A stretch of DNA of 64,000 nt from Prochlorococcus marinus (GCF_001180325.1 NZ_CVSZ01000079.1:26598-90597), one strand, 5' to 3'. Shown: positions 45,706 through 54,341, counted from the stretch's first letter. Made by a program: numbers and translations. Notes: generated by a model from the sequence alone, not told the origin.

Positions 45706-45849
45706 TTAAATAAATAGATCTTCTAAATCTTTATACAAATCATCATTTTCTTTTTCTTTAGGGTCAAGTTGATCTAGTGAAAGTTCTTTCTTTGAGGTGT
45801 AGAAAAGATATCCAAGGGCTCCCAAAAGTAAAGTTGTTGGTAAAATCAT
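45706..45849 (-). CDS. 47-residue miniprotein with N-terminal membrane segment
   Basis: ATG 45849 encodes MILPTTLLLGALGYLFYTSK (one short span) followed by an acidic cytoplasmic tail KELSLDQLDPKEKENDDLYK and DLEDLFI. The composition switch from hydrophobic to acidic fits a small membrane protein. It is divergent from the RHH-type regulator gene at 45926. Confidence 0.55.
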   Translation of the reverse strand: MILPTTLLLGALGYLFYTSKKELSLDQLDPKEKENDDLYKDLEDLFI

Positions 45850-45881
45850 TAGTATTTAATTGACTTATAATGAATATAGTG

Positions 45882-45906
45882 CAACACTTATTACAGTCAA
45901 GTGCTG
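45882..45906. promoter_or_regulatory. Pair of AGTGYTG half-sites upstream of the RHH-type gene
   Basis: CAACACT (45882-45888, i.e. AGTGTTG on the minus strand) and AGTGCTG (45900-45906) face each other in the 76-base region between the divergent genes at 45849 and 45926. Two more copies lie just downstream of the same gene (46327-46343). This is the layout expected for operators of a small DNA-binding protein. Confidence 0.45.
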
Positions 45907-45925
45907 AACTTTAATTAATTTATAA

Positions 45926-46324
45926 ATGCCTACCAAGAAAAAAAGAGTTGGTTTTATCCCTAGAGAAGATGTTATGAGAATAATTGATAAGTTGAGCATC
46001 GAAAACAATTTAAGTAATTCAAAAGTAATAAGTATTTTGGTAGAGGAAGCACTTTCTATAAGGGGCATATTTAATAAAAATAATGGTAAAGCAAACCCAT
46101 CATTTCAATTGTCTGAAGACCATTCACAGAACTTATCTGATAATTCTGCTGACTTTATAGATAAATCAGAACTCTCAATCGATACTAAATTAGTTAATCA
46201 TTTTAATCCAAGTAATTCTAAGCATCTTAATGAAATAAATAACGAGGCTTTTAACTTGAAAACTTATAAAAAGTTTTTATCATTCCTTAAATTTCAGGAA
46301 ATGACTGAAAAATATGATATATAA
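45926..46324 (+). CDS. Ribbon-helix-helix (CopG-like) putative DNA-binding protein
   Basis: 132 residues. The first 45 follow the RHH pattern: basic arm KKKRVGFIPRED, beta strand VGFIP, helix A EDVMRIIDKLSIENN and helix B NSKVISILVEEALSIRG. The C-terminal 85 residues are polar, serine/asparagine-rich and probably flexible, ending in a short helix KFLSFLKFQEMTEKY. Repeated AGTGYTG motifs upstream and downstream suggest autoregulation. No paired toxin gene of a recognised family is adjacent, though the next gene is unknown. Confidence 0.7.
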   Translation: MPTKKKRVGFIPREDVMRIIDKLSIENNLSNSKVISILVEEALSIRGIFNKNNGKANPSFQLSEDHSQNLSDNSADFIDKSELSIDTKLVNHFNPSNSKHLNEINNEAFNLKTYKKFLSFLKFQEMTEKYDI

Positions 46325-46326
46325 AA

Positions 46327-46343
46327 AGTGTTGCTTAGTGCTG
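46327..46343. promoter_or_regulatory. Second pair of AGTGYTG half-sites downstream of the RHH-type gene
   Basis: AGTGTTG (46327-46333) and AGTGCTG (46337-46343) are direct repeats spaced by three bases, right after the stop of the RHH-type gene and about 110 bases before the gene at 46452. They share the same core as the upstream pair. Confidence 0.4.
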
Positions 46344-46451
46344 TACTGTGCGCTAAATTTGATTTGCATTTATAGGTGATTATCGTATTAGAAATTATTT
46401 ATTACCATTTCAAAAACCAAAATTCAATTTATTAATTTAATATTTATTCTT

Positions 46452-46766
46452 ATGAATTCATCTCTACCAGTTTTATCTGTAAATCTTCTCCCTCCTGACA
46501 AATTATATTGTAATTTTGGTTATTGGAGTTCTTTGTTCTCTCAGGATATGCAAATTTTATGGGATAGAGCGCATGGAGTACCTTTAGAAAAGCTTCCAAA
46601 AGGCGTTTCTGATATGATTTTTCCATATTTATTGCTTGCACTTTCAGACTATAAGACTTCTCAAATAAATAAGATGAATGGAATAGGATTAGACAATCTA
46701 TTAAGCCTTTGGTTTGATAAATACTTATTAAATAAAAATGGTTACTTCGAGCTAATTAAAAAATAA
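46452..46766 (+). CDS. Conserved hypothetical protein
   Basis: 104 residues, rich in Trp/Leu/Tyr (LYCNFGYWSSLFSQDMQILW), with no signal peptide and a helical C-terminus. Unrecognised. The ATG at 46452 follows 128 bases of AT-rich sequence that begins with AGTGYTG repeats, so it could be under the control of the preceding RHH-type protein. Confidence 0.6.
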   Translation: MNSSLPVLSVNLLPPDKLYCNFGYWSSLFSQDMQILWDRAHGVPLEKLPKGVSDMIFPYLLLALSDYKTSQINKMNGIGLDNLLSLWFDKYLLNKNGYFELIKK

Positions 46767-47167
46767 TATTTAAAAATAGCTATTAATATTGAATTTGATT
46801 GCTATAAAAATTTATTACGTTTAAAACTTTTTAAGTGATTCTTTCCTAATTGGCACATAAATAGTTTTGCTATAAATATATTAAAAGGTTTGATGATGCA
46901 TTCTTTAAATTTCTTTTTAGCAAAGTATGTGTATTATCGTTTTGATAATGCAAATCAGGAGTGATATAAAAATTAGAAAAGTAAGATAAATGAAATTTAA
47001 TTCAAAAACCCTAAGCTTGATATTAAATCTATTATTTTGCTTATTTATATTTATTATTTAAAATTTTAGTCTTTATTCATTAATTTTTAAAATATAAAAA
47101 ATTAATATTCATGTTTGGTTGACTTTTATTTTTAATGAGACGATAATGACAAAAATTAAAATTAATT
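46767..47167. other. AT-rich stretch without a secure gene
   Basis: About 400 bases with only two tiny ORFs: 46893-46964 (MMHSLNFFLAKYVYYRFDNA and three more residues, behind an AAAAGG) and 46990-47061 (MKFNSKTLSLILNLLFCLFI and three more, hydrophobic). Either may be a translated miniprotein or noise. No hairpin, tRNA or recognised motif was found. Confidence 0.4.
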
Positions 47168-47341
47168 GTGAATCCCCTTTCAGATACTTTTGATGATTTT
47201 GTTGATGATCTACTCTCATCCGATGTTAATTTGCTAAAAGGGGAACTTGATTTTCTCCTTATGCAACATTTATTTGATTCTATAGATTTGAAGCTTATAA
47301 ATAAAAATGAAACTCAAGATGACCAATCATTTGCTGCTTAA
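47168..47341 (+). CDS. 57-residue acidic miniprotein
   Basis: GTG 47168 encodes MNPLSDTFDDFVDDLLSSDV and then NLLKGELDFLLMQHLFDSID plus a polar tail. It is strongly acidic and amphipathic-helical, resembling small regulatory or protein-binding peptides of picocyanobacteria. Codon use is normal for the genome. It sits upstream of a second small ORF at 47347, five bases after its stop. Confidence 0.55.
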   Translation: MNPLSDTFDDFVDDLLSSDVNLLKGELDFLLMQHLFDSIDLKLINKNETQDDQSFAA

Positions 47342-47346
47342 TTTTT

Positions 47347-47457
47347 ATGAAATATTTTTATGAAAAGTTTTGGGTTCCAGTTTTTGGCTATATTTTATCT
47401 AAATTTGTTTTTTTAATAGAAGGTAAAAAGCAGGACTCTAGAAATAAAATAAAATAG
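47347..47457 (+). CDS. Possible 36-residue miniprotein
   Basis: ATG 47347, five bases after the preceding acidic miniprotein stop. It encodes MKYFYEKFWVPVFGYILSKF and a basic tail VFLIEGKKQDSRNKIK. It has aromatic and hydrophobic content without a clear span. The close spacing suggests an operon with the acidic ORF; otherwise support is weak. Confidence 0.35.
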   Translation: MKYFYEKFWVPVFGYILSKFVFLIEGKKQDSRNKIK

Positions 47458-47599
47458 ATTAATTACTTTTTTTCTTCATAAAGTATTTTTAAATACATAA
47501 ATTAATTGAATATATTTTGATAACAACAAAAGTAGTGCTTTAATTTTAATACCATATGCATGGTTGAATTATAACTTAATTGCTTTTTAGCAAATAAAA

Positions 47600-47779
47600 A
47601 TGAACAAAAATAATATGTTGAAGCCATATACAGTGCATTACCGTGATTTTCAAAATATAAGATTAGAAAATTGTTTTTATGCTTCTGACGCTTACGAGGC
47701 TAGAACACTAGCAATGGAATTTAATAAGTATATAAATGAACATCCAAACAGTATTGACCTAATAAGATGCGAAAAATGA
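47600..47779 (+). CDS. 59-residue conserved hypothetical protein
   Basis: ATG 47600 encodes MNKNNMLKPYTVHYRDFQNI, then ENCFYASDAYEARTLAMEFN and a C-terminal IDLIRCEK. The pattern (short beta hairpin then a helix beginning ASDAYEAR) is that of a small folded domain, not a random ORF. Two cysteines at about 25 and 57. It converges on urtE. Confidence 0.65.
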   Translation: MNKNNMLKPYTVHYRDFQNIRLENCFYASDAYEARTLAMEFNKYINEHPNSIDLIRCEK

Positions 47780-47810
47780 AAAAATTTTTTGGTAATCTAG
47801 AAAAATTTAT

Positions 47811-48521
47811 TTAAACACTTAAAAACTTATCTATAACTGCTTGACTCAACTCACTAGTATTTCCGCTAGCAACAATACCTCCTCGTTGCATCGCATAATA
47901 TCTATTGGCTTGTCTTACAAAATGCAAGTGTTGTTCTACTAATAAAACACCAATTCCTGTATCTTTAATTATCTGATTGATTGCATTTTCTATGTCTAAA
48001 ACTATATTTGGCTGAATACCTTCCGTTGGTTCGTCAAGTAATAGTAGTTTTGGTTTGCCCAGCAATGCTCTTGCTATAGCTAGTTGCTGTTGTTGTCCTC
48101 CACTGAGATCTCCTCCTTTCCTTTGTAGAAAATCTTTTAGGATTGGGAAGAGATCATAAATAAATGGATCTATTTTCTTGTTCTTAGATAATCCACCTGG
48201 CAGCGACTCCATTCCTAACATAAGATTCTCTTCAACTGATAGATATGGAATAATTTCTCTCCCTTGAGGAACGTAAGCCATTCCCTTCCTCGCCCTCTGA
48301 TGAGGTGCTTTTCTATTGATATTTTCGCCAATCAAAAAAATATCGCCTTTTTTTTGCCTTAACAAACCAATAAGTGATTTCAATAAAGTTGTTTTGCCAA
48401 CTCCATTTCTTCCAATCAAACAAACCATTTCTCCTGATTTAACATTTAAATCTACATCTCTGAGAATATGACTTTCGCCATAATATGTATTCAATGATTT
48501 GATTTCCAGTAAGTTTTTCAT
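47811..48521 (-). CDS. urtE: Urea ABC transporter ATPase UrtE
   Basis: LivF-type ATPase of the high-affinity urea importer. Walker A is CLIGRNGVGKTTLLKSLIGL, signature DLSGGQQQQLAIARALL and Walker B LLLLDEPTEGIQPNIV. Length 236 is standard. It is the last gene of urtABCDE, two bases after urtD. The gene order and the urease cluster next door identify it as UrtE and not an amino-acid transporter ATPase. Confidence 0.95.
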   Translation of the reverse strand: MKNLLEIKSLNTYYGESHILRDVDLNVKSGEMVCLIGRNGVGKTTLLKSLIGLLRQKKGDIFLIGENINRKAPHQRARKGMAYVPQGREIIPYLSVEENLMLGMESLPGGLSKNKKIDPFIYDLFPILKDFLQRKGGDLSGGQQQQLAIARALLGKPKLLLLDEPTEGIQPNIVLDIENAINQIIKDTGIGVLLVEQHLHFVRQANRYYAMQRGGIVASGNTSELSQAVIDKFLSV

Positions 48522-48523
48522 AA

Positions 48524-49273
48524 CTAATCCTCAGGCCTTCCTAGATAAACATCAATAACTTTTTGGTCCTTTTGTATAGTTTCCATTGTCCCCTCGCATA
48601 ATACTGTGCCTTGATTTAATACTGAAACATTACTATCAAGTCTTCTTATAAATTCCATATCGTGATCTATTACCACTACAGTATTTTCTCCTGATAATGA
48701 TTTTAATAAATCAGCTGTAAGATCAGTTTCTTCATCAGTTAAACCAGCAACAGGTTCATCAACTAACATTAAATCTGGTTTCTGCCCTACTAACATGGCT
48801 ATCTCGAGCCATTGTTTTTGGCCATGTGATAAAGAACCAGCTTTAGAATCAACTTTTTGAGCTAAATTGACTATCTTCATAAGACGTTCAATCTCATTAA
48901 TCTGCTCATCCTTAATACTTTTATTTATAAGGTTTAAGGGGCTTTTAGGAGTTGTCACTGATATTTCAAGATTTTCTTTAACTGTTAGATTTTCAAAGAT
49001 TCTTGGACTTTGGAACTTTCTCCCCACTCCAAGTCGAGCAATTTTATGCTCCTTTCTACCTACTAAAGATTTTCCTTTAAAAATTACTTCACCTTTTGTT
49101 GGCTTAACCTTTCCAGTTATTACATCTAGAAATGTTGTTTTACCTGCCCCGTTGGGTCCTATTACAGCTCTTAATTCTCCTTTCTTTAAGTTTAAATTAA
49201 GTTTGTTGAGAGCTAAAAAACCCTCGAAACTAACAGTAATATCTATTAAATTTAGAAGATCTGTATTATCCAT
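48524..49273 (-). CDS. urtD: Urea ABC transporter ATPase UrtD
   Basis: LivG-type ATPase. Walker A is RAVIGPNGAGKTTFLDVITG, signature SLSHGQKQWLEIAMLV and Walker B LMLVDEPVAGLTDEET; the LivG-type C-terminal end is present. I start it at the ATG at 49273, which has a GAGGGG five bases upstream; the reading frame also opens at 49285. Either way it overlaps the end of urtC, so the genes are translationally coupled. Confidence 0.95.
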   Translation of the reverse strand: MDNTDLLNLIDITVSFEGFLALNKLNLNLKKGELRAVIGPNGAGKTTFLDVITGKVKPTKGEVIFKGKSLVGRKEHKIARLGVGRKFQSPRIFENLTVKENLEISVTTPKSPLNLINKSIKDEQINEIERLMKIVNLAQKVDSKAGSLSHGQKQWLEIAMLVGQKPDLMLVDEPVAGLTDEETDLTADLLKSLSGENTVVVIDHDMEFIRRLDSNVSVLNQGTVLCEGTMETIQKDQKVIDVYLGRPED

Positions 49274-50396
49274 TATTCCCCTCATTATTATTAACTTCTA
49301 AGCTTGGATAGGTTTCAATCTTCCTTTTTAAACCAAATCTTTGAAGAAGATTCCTAGGACCATCTCCTTGAATCCATCCTAAAACTCCCTCTGGCAGAGC
49401 TGTTACAACTAAGATAAACAATCCTCCTTGGATAAACATCCAGCTAGCGGGTAAAGCTTCACTTACTAGACTTTTTGCATAGTTGATAAAAACTGCTCCT
49501 AGTATCGCTCCCAATAAAGTTCCCCTACCTCCAACAGCAACCCATATAACCATTTCTATAGAAAAGGGGACTGTCATAAATTGAGGAGATACTATTCCAG
49601 ACTGAACAGTATATAAAGCTCCCGAAATTCCAGCAAGACCTCCAGCAATAGAAAATATTATCGTCTTGAATATAACTGGGTTATATCCTGTAAACCTAAC
49701 TCGTGGTTCATCATCTCGTATTCCAATAAGAATATTTCCAAATCTTCCTTTAACTACCCACTTTGCAAAAAACCATGCGGCTATTACTAGTATGGCGGTT
49801 ATCCAAAAGAATATTCTTTGCATCGACTCGGAACCTACCATCTGACCAAATAGTTGTGTTACATCTGTTTTTAATCCATTTGTTCCATTTATAAGTTTTT
49901 GTTGTCCATTAAAGAAGTTAAAGAATACAAGAAGAGAAGCTTGAGTAAGTATAGAAAAATAAACCCCTTTGATTCTATTCCTGAAAACAAGAAATCCAAT
50001 TAAACCCGCAACCAGCGCTGGAATTATCCAGATAGCGAAGAAGGTGAAAATTGGCGATCTAAAAGGTTCCCAGAAAAAAGGCAATTTTTCCACACCATAT
50101 AAAGCAAAAAATTCAGGTATATTATTTGGGAATTCAGAAGAGCTGGTTATTTGCAAATACATGGCGGCACAATATCCACCTAATGCAAAAAATATACCTT
50201 GTCCAAGACTTAGTAAACCTGTATATCCCCAAATAAGATCTACACCAAGAGCAACAATGGACAAAGATAAGTATCTACCAAGAAGATTTAGTCTAAATAC
50301 AGGGAGTAAGGTTGGTGCTGCAATAATTAGAGCTATTAATATTATCCAAAATGATAATACTATTTTTTTATCAAATTTAATTTTACTAAAGGACAT
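49266..50396 (-). CDS. urtC: Urea ABC transporter permease UrtC
   Basis: LivM-type permease with about nine membrane spans over 376 residues. Family motifs include LSLGQGIFFALGGYCAAMYL and the EAA-like cytoplasmic loop near IGIRDDEPRVRFTGYN, then IAGGLAGISGALY. Its ATG overlaps the stop of urtB (TAATG). A cytoplasmic C-terminal tail of about 25 residues follows the last span. Confidence 0.95.
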   Translation of the reverse strand: MSFSKIKFDKKIVLSFWIILIALIIAAPTLLPVFRLNLLGRYLSLSIVALGVDLIWGYTGLLSLGQGIFFALGGYCAAMYLQITSSSEFPNNIPEFFALYGVEKLPFFWEPFRSPIFTFFAIWIIPALVAGLIGFLVFRNRIKGVYFSILTQASLLVFFNFFNGQQKLINGTNGLKTDVTQLFGQMVGSESMQRIFFWITAILVIAAWFFAKWVVKGRFGNILIGIRDDEPRVRFTGYNPVIFKTIIFSIAGGLAGISGALYTVQSGIVSPQFMTVPFSIEMVIWVAVGGRGTLLGAILGAVFINYAKSLVSEALPASWMFIQGGLFILVVTALPEGVLGWIQGDGPRNLLQRFGLKRKIETYPSLEVNNNEGNNG

Positions 50397-51550
50397 TAGT
50401 TTTCAACCATCCTTCCTTTTTGAGGAAATAAACCTGTGGGTTTAAATTGTAAGAATATAACAATAAGTGCAAATATCATTACTCTTGCCATACTTGTGGT
50501 TGCAAAAAAGTTGATTGTGTTTGATAAAGGTAAAGGCATATCTGGCCATATTGATAAGAGCCTTCCAGCACCAATTAAATCAGTCATTATTCCTATTCCA
50601 AACGAAGCAAATACTGTTCCTAATAAATTTCCTACTCCTCCAAGCACTACAACCATAAAGCAACCAACAATATAGTTTCCTCCAACATTTGGTCCTACAG
50701 AACCTAAAAGAGATACTGCTACCCCGGCGACTCCTGCTAGGCCAGATCCAATTCCAAAAGTAATTATATCTACTTTTTCAGTAGATATACCAAGGCAATC
50801 ACTCATTTGTCGGTTCTGAGTAACTGCCCTTATACGCATCCCCCAAGCACTTTGATTAAGAAATAATGTTATTGCTATTACAGAAATTAGAGTAATGACA
50901 ATTATCATTAATCTTGTTTTAGGAAATGTAGTGCCAATAATTTCTACTTGACCTCTCATCCATGAGGGTGCTGTTACATCAACATTACGAGCACTTGCTC
51001 TGCTAAGTTTGCTGACAGAGGATGAAATTAGACTACCAGTAAGAACTCCAGTTAAAGCAGCAAATATCCAAGTACTAAATTTATAATATTTGAAATTTAT
51101 TGATTCTTTTATTTTTAAAGGGAATATTGTTGGTAAGAATAAAGCTATTAATAGACTTATAACCAGACCGGTCCCATAAGCTAGAGGTACACTTCTTACA
51201 AATTGTTGAAGAATTAAGCTTACGCCCCAAGTTGCGAGAAGTGTTTCTAGTGGACTTCCATAAAGCTTTCTTATTATAGTTTTTTCGAGGAGAATACCTA
51301 CCACTCCACTAACAATAAATGCAAGGAAAATTGAAACTATTATGTACGAATTATAGAAGGGTTTTAATATAGGTAATTTGAAAATTAGTTGTGTTACATA
51401 TGTTGTGTAAGCCCCAAGCATCATAAGTTCTCCATGGGCAAGATTTATTACACCCATAAGACCAAAAACAATTGCTAGACCAAGGGCAGCAACAAGTAGT
51501 ACAGATCCGATTGCAACACCATTAAAAAGGCTATCGAGAAGTAACTCCAA
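50396..51550 (-). CDS. urtB: Urea ABC transporter permease UrtB
   Basis: LivH-type permease of 384 residues. It begins MELLLDSLFNGVAIGSVLLV, with the conserved GVINLAHGELMMLGAY motif, and the coupling loop RAVTQNRQMSDCLGISTEKV. About eight spans. Its start lies 83 bases after the urtA stop, past a strong hairpin, so its expression is probably a fraction of urtA's. Confidence 0.95.
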   Translation of the reverse strand: MELLLDSLFNGVAIGSVLLVAALGLAIVFGLMGVINLAHGELMMLGAYTTYVTQLIFKLPILKPFYNSYIIVSIFLAFIVSGVVGILLEKTIIRKLYGSPLETLLATWGVSLILQQFVRSVPLAYGTGLVISLLIALFLPTIFPLKIKESINFKYYKFSTWIFAALTGVLTGSLISSSVSKLSRASARNVDVTAPSWMRGQVEIIGTTFPKTRLMIIVITLISVIAITLFLNQSAWGMRIRAVTQNRQMSDCLGISTEKVDIITFGIGSGLAGVAGVAVSLLGSVGPNVGGNYIVGCFMVVVLGGVGNLLGTVFASFGIGIMTDLIGAGRLLSIWPDMPLPLSNTINFFATTSMARVMIFALIVIFLQFKPTGLFPQKGRMVEN

Positions 51551-51578
51551 TTTAGAAAAAGAAAATATTTGATTTTAT

Positions 51579-51612
51579 AAAATAAAAGGAGGTGTTAACC
51601 TCCCTTTATTTT
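51579..51612 (-). terminator. Hairpin with U-tract between urtA and urtB (attenuator)
   Basis: On the minus strand AAAATAAAGGGAGGT, TAAC, ACCTCCTTTTATTTT forms a 15-bp stem with one mismatch, GC-rich at the loop, followed by T-rich sequence. It lies between the urtA stop and urtB start in the same transcription direction. This is the signature of partial termination that sets a high binding-protein to permease ratio. Confidence 0.75.
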
Positions 51613-51633
51613 GAAGTATAGATTTAAATTAGA

Positions 51634-52911
51634 TTAAAGCTTATACTTTTCTCCTTTTGAAGGATCTGTCCAATCGCATGCAAATCCTTTTGAACTTGGA
51701 TGCTTTTGGTTCCATGCTTGAGGAAGAACAACACCTGTCTCTTCAAGGATTGTAAATCCACCCTCTGCATTAATCTCTCCAATTCTTACCGTTTGAGATA
51801 AGTGGTGATTAGGCATAACTTCAACAGGACCTTGTGGAGCGTCAAACTTTTGTCCAACAAGTGCTTTCCTTACAGCGTTGTCGTCGAATGTTCCGGCATC
51901 TTCAACTGCCTGTTTCCATAAATAAACCATGTTATAGGCAGATTCTTGAGGATCAGCTACAACACGATCAGCTCCCCATCTTTTCTTGAAACTTTTAGCA
52001 AATTTCTTAGATGCAGGAGTATCAATTGACATCATGTAGTTCCAAGCACCATAGTGACCTTCAAGGAACTCGGGACCAATTGTACTAATCTCTTCTTCAG
52101 CAATTGAGTAGTTCATAACATAGTAGCCACTTGAAGGTGTGATACCCGCGTCTTGAATCTGTTTGAAGAATGCAACGTTTTGGTCACCATTAAGTGTGTT
52201 AATGATTATTCCACCTTCAGGAAGAGCCTTCTTGATTTTTGAGATAATTGGAGCAACTTCAGTATTTCCTAATGGAAGGTAATCTTCTCCTACGACATTA
52301 CCGCCTAACTGCTTTACCTGAGCTTTTGTGATTGTGTTTGAAGTTCTTGGGAAAACGTAATCAGAACCTACAAGGAAGAAATCCCCACCAGCTGCGGGAG
52401 AACGCTTATACATGAAATCTGTAGCAGGTTCTGATTGTTGGTTTGGTGTGGCACCTGTATAGAAAATGTTGTTAGAACATTCTTGAGCTTCATATTGAAT
52501 TGGATAGTATAGGAAGGCATCTTTTGATTCGTAGACAGGTAACATTGCCTTTCTACTTGCAGAAGTCCATCCACCAAATACGACAGGTACTCCGTCTTGG
52601 TCTATAAGTTTCTTTGATTTTTCAGCAAAAGTTGGCCAATCAGATGCACCATCTTCAACTATGTATTCTATTTTGTAGCTTTTGCCGCCAACTTTTACAC
52701 CACCAGCAGCATTTATCTCTTCAATAGCCATTTTTTCTGTATCAACAAGAGTTGATTCAGAGATAGCCATTGTTCCAGATAACGAATGCAAAATACCAAC
52801 GGTTACTGTGTCATCGAAACTTCCGGAGGTTCCGCCTCCACCACAGGAAGTTGCAGTGACAGCAAGTGAGGCAGTAGCTAAACCTGCCAAAATACGCCTT
52901 GAAATTCTCAT
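51634..52911 (-). CDS. urtA: Urea ABC transporter substrate-binding lipoprotein UrtA
   Basis: Periplasmic binding protein, 425 residues. The signal peptide MRISRRILAGLATASLAVTA ends at a lipobox with C23 (TSCGGGG), predicting lipid anchoring. The type I periplasmic-binding fold follows, with VTVGILHSLSGTMAISEST, VVFGGWTSASRKAMLPVYE and TLNGDQNVAFFKQ. These features match UrtA/FmdD. An NtcA-type promoter precedes it and a hairpin follows it. Confidence 0.97.
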   Translation of the reverse strand: MRISRRILAGLATASLAVTATSCGGGGTSGSFDDTVTVGILHSLSGTMAISESTLVDTEKMAIEEINAAGGVKVGGKSYKIEYIVEDGASDWPTFAEKSKKLIDQDGVPVVFGGWTSASRKAMLPVYESKDAFLYYPIQYEAQECSNNIFYTGATPNQQSEPATDFMYKRSPAAGGDFFLVGSDYVFPRTSNTITKAQVKQLGGNVVGEDYLPLGNTEVAPIISKIKKALPEGGIIINTLNGDQNVAFFKQIQDAGITPSSGYYVMNYSIAEEEISTIGPEFLEGHYGAWNYMMSIDTPASKKFAKSFKKRWGADRVVADPQESAYNMVYLWKQAVEDAGTFDDNAVRKALVGQKFDAPQGPVEVMPNHHLSQTVRIGEINAEGGFTILEETGVVLPQAWNQKHPSSKGFACDWTDPSKGEKYKL

Positions 52912-52959
52912 GAATTAGGATAAATTAGGTAATTGACCCTCATTAGGGGGATAAAATAA

Positions 52960-53001
52960 AAGTTATTAACGAGTGAGGATTCGTTTTGTATCAGTCGTAA
53001 C
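52960..53001 (-). promoter_or_regulatory. NtcA-activated promoter of urtA
   Basis: On the minus strand GTT-ACGACTGA-TAC (53001 to 52988) matches the NtcA consensus GTA-N8-TAC at five of six fixed bases. Exactly 22 bases later comes TAACTT (52965 to 52960), fitting the TAN3T -10 box. This spacing is the classical NtcA class II activation layout and places transcription start about 40 bases before urtA. Confidence 0.75.
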
Positions 53002-53039
53002 TTTTTGTTGAATCCAATATATTACTAATGAACTTTTTT

Positions 53040-53651
53040 CTAGTTTCGATTGTTGGGTATATGTGATTCTAAAAATTGAGTTATTTCTTTAACTCCTCTG
53101 CCGCTACTTAGGTTGGTAAAAAACCAAGGTTTCCCTTTTCTCATGAATTCAGTATCACTTTTCATTATATTTAAATCTGCACCAACTTTATCTGCTAAGT
53201 CAATTTTGTTTATTAATAATAAATCCGACCTTGTTATACCTGGGCCCCCTTTTCTAGGGATTTTGTCTCCTGCAGATACATCAATTACATATATTGATAA
53301 ATCTACAAGTTCTGGACTAAAACTAGATGCTAAATTATCACCCCCACTTTCTACAAAAACAAAATCTAAAGGATTAAATTTATTTTCTAAATCTAAAACT
53401 GCTTTTTTATTTAATGAACAATCCTCTCTTATCGCGGTATGAGGACAACCTCCTGTTTCTACACCAATAATCCTTCCTTCCTCTAAAATCTTCTTATTTA
53501 TTAGAAAGTTAGCATCTTCTTTGGTGTAGATATCATTGGTGACAACTGCTATCTCATAATTTTTTTTCATGTTTAAGCATAGATTCTCTACTAATGCAGT
53601 TTTCCCTGAACCTACAGGCCCAGCAACACCTACTCTCAACTTGCTGCTCAT
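53040..53651 (-). CDS. ureG: Urease accessory GTPase UreG
   Basis: SIMIBI-class GTPase that drives nickel delivery to urease. P-loop GPVGSGKT (11-18), the [15 protein letters not shown] metal-site C-P-H motif, [15 protein letters not shown] and the base-recognition NKIDLAD are all present. Length 203 is normal. It follows ureF by three bases and ends 128 bases before urtA; the urtA promoter lies in between. Confidence 0.97.
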   Translation of the reverse strand: MSSKLRVGVAGPVGSGKTALVENLCLNMKKNYEIAVVTNDIYTKEDANFLINKKILEEGRIIGVETGGCPHTAIREDCSLNKKAVLDLENKFNPLDFVFVESGGDNLASSFSPELVDLSIYVIDVSAGDKIPRKGGPGITRSDLLLINKIDLADKVGADLNIMKSDTEFMRKGKPWFFTNLSSGRGVKEITQFLESHIPNNRN

Positions 53652-53654
53652 AAA

Positions 53655-54341
53655 TTAATTTCTAAAAAGTTTTGTATAAAGGTCATTATGATTTTGTTGT
53701 GCCATAGCTAAACCTACATTGCCAAAATAGATGTCATTAATTTCTTTGTCCATAATTTCTTTAGAAACTTTTGAAATTATTGCTAATAAGTCTCTCTGAA
53801 TTAATTGTGCTTTTGTTGACCCAATAGGAATAATTCTTAAGGCAGCACTAAGTTGGTTAGCACTCCATGCATAGAAAAAATTCTCAACCATTTCTAACTT
53901 GGTAATTTCAAAACAATAACAAGCCCAACTCCAAGCTAATGACCAGGAGCTTTTTTTATTATTTTCATATAGATATTCAAATCCAAATTCTTTGGTTAAA
54001 TCAAAGAGAGATTTTGCCATTTGAATTTGTTGTTCTCTAATTTCTAGAGAGTCCTTTGATGAGAGGATCCATTTATCCAAACTAATTAGCTTTTGCAAAT
54101 TACCTTTTAAATTTTTGCGGTCGTTTATCTCATTGAAAATATCAAAAAAATCTATTAAAAGTCTCGCATCTAATCTTATCTGACCAATTTTTAGTTCACT
54201 TATTATTAAATCTTTTACCGAATTTGAATCTGTTAAATTTTTGTTATAAAGATAACTCTCCATTCCCTCCGAATAACAAAATCCACCAACTGGTAAGTTA
54301 GGACTTATTAATAAATATTTTAATAAGTGACTTTTACTCAT
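53655..54341 (-). CDS. ureF: Urease accessory protein UreF
   Basis: All-helical GTPase-regulating subunit of the UreDFG maturation complex. The diagnostic SPNLPVGGFCYSEGMESYL region is near the N-terminus and AWSANQLSAALRIIPIG near residue 165. I start it at ATG 54341 (MSKSHLLKYLL), which overlaps the ureE stop, instead of the GTG at 54353. Length 228 is typical. Confidence 0.93.
   Translation of the reverse strand: MSKSHLLKYLLISPNLPVGGFCYSEGMESYLYNKNLTDSNSVKDLIISELKIGQIRLDARLLIDFFDIFNEINDRKNLKGNLQKLISLDKWILSSKDSLEIREQQIQMAKSLFDLTKEFGFEYLYENNKKSSWSLAWSWACYCFEITKLEMVENFFYAWSANQLSAALRIIPIGSTKAQLIQRDLLAIISKVSKEIMDKEINDIYFGNVGLAMAQQNHNDLYTKLFRN

Noticed and set aside
46893..47061. Two 23-codon ORFs
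   Set aside because: Too short to separate from chance in AT-rich sequence; recorded only in the description of the gap.
47551..47564. ACCAT-ATGC-ATGGT near-palindrome
   Set aside because: Only 5-bp arms, no adjacent promoter pattern and no second copy noticed.
52682..52918. Plus-strand ORF of 78 codons over the urtA signal peptide
   Set aside because: Antisense to the urtA N-terminus with its lipobox; a shadow.
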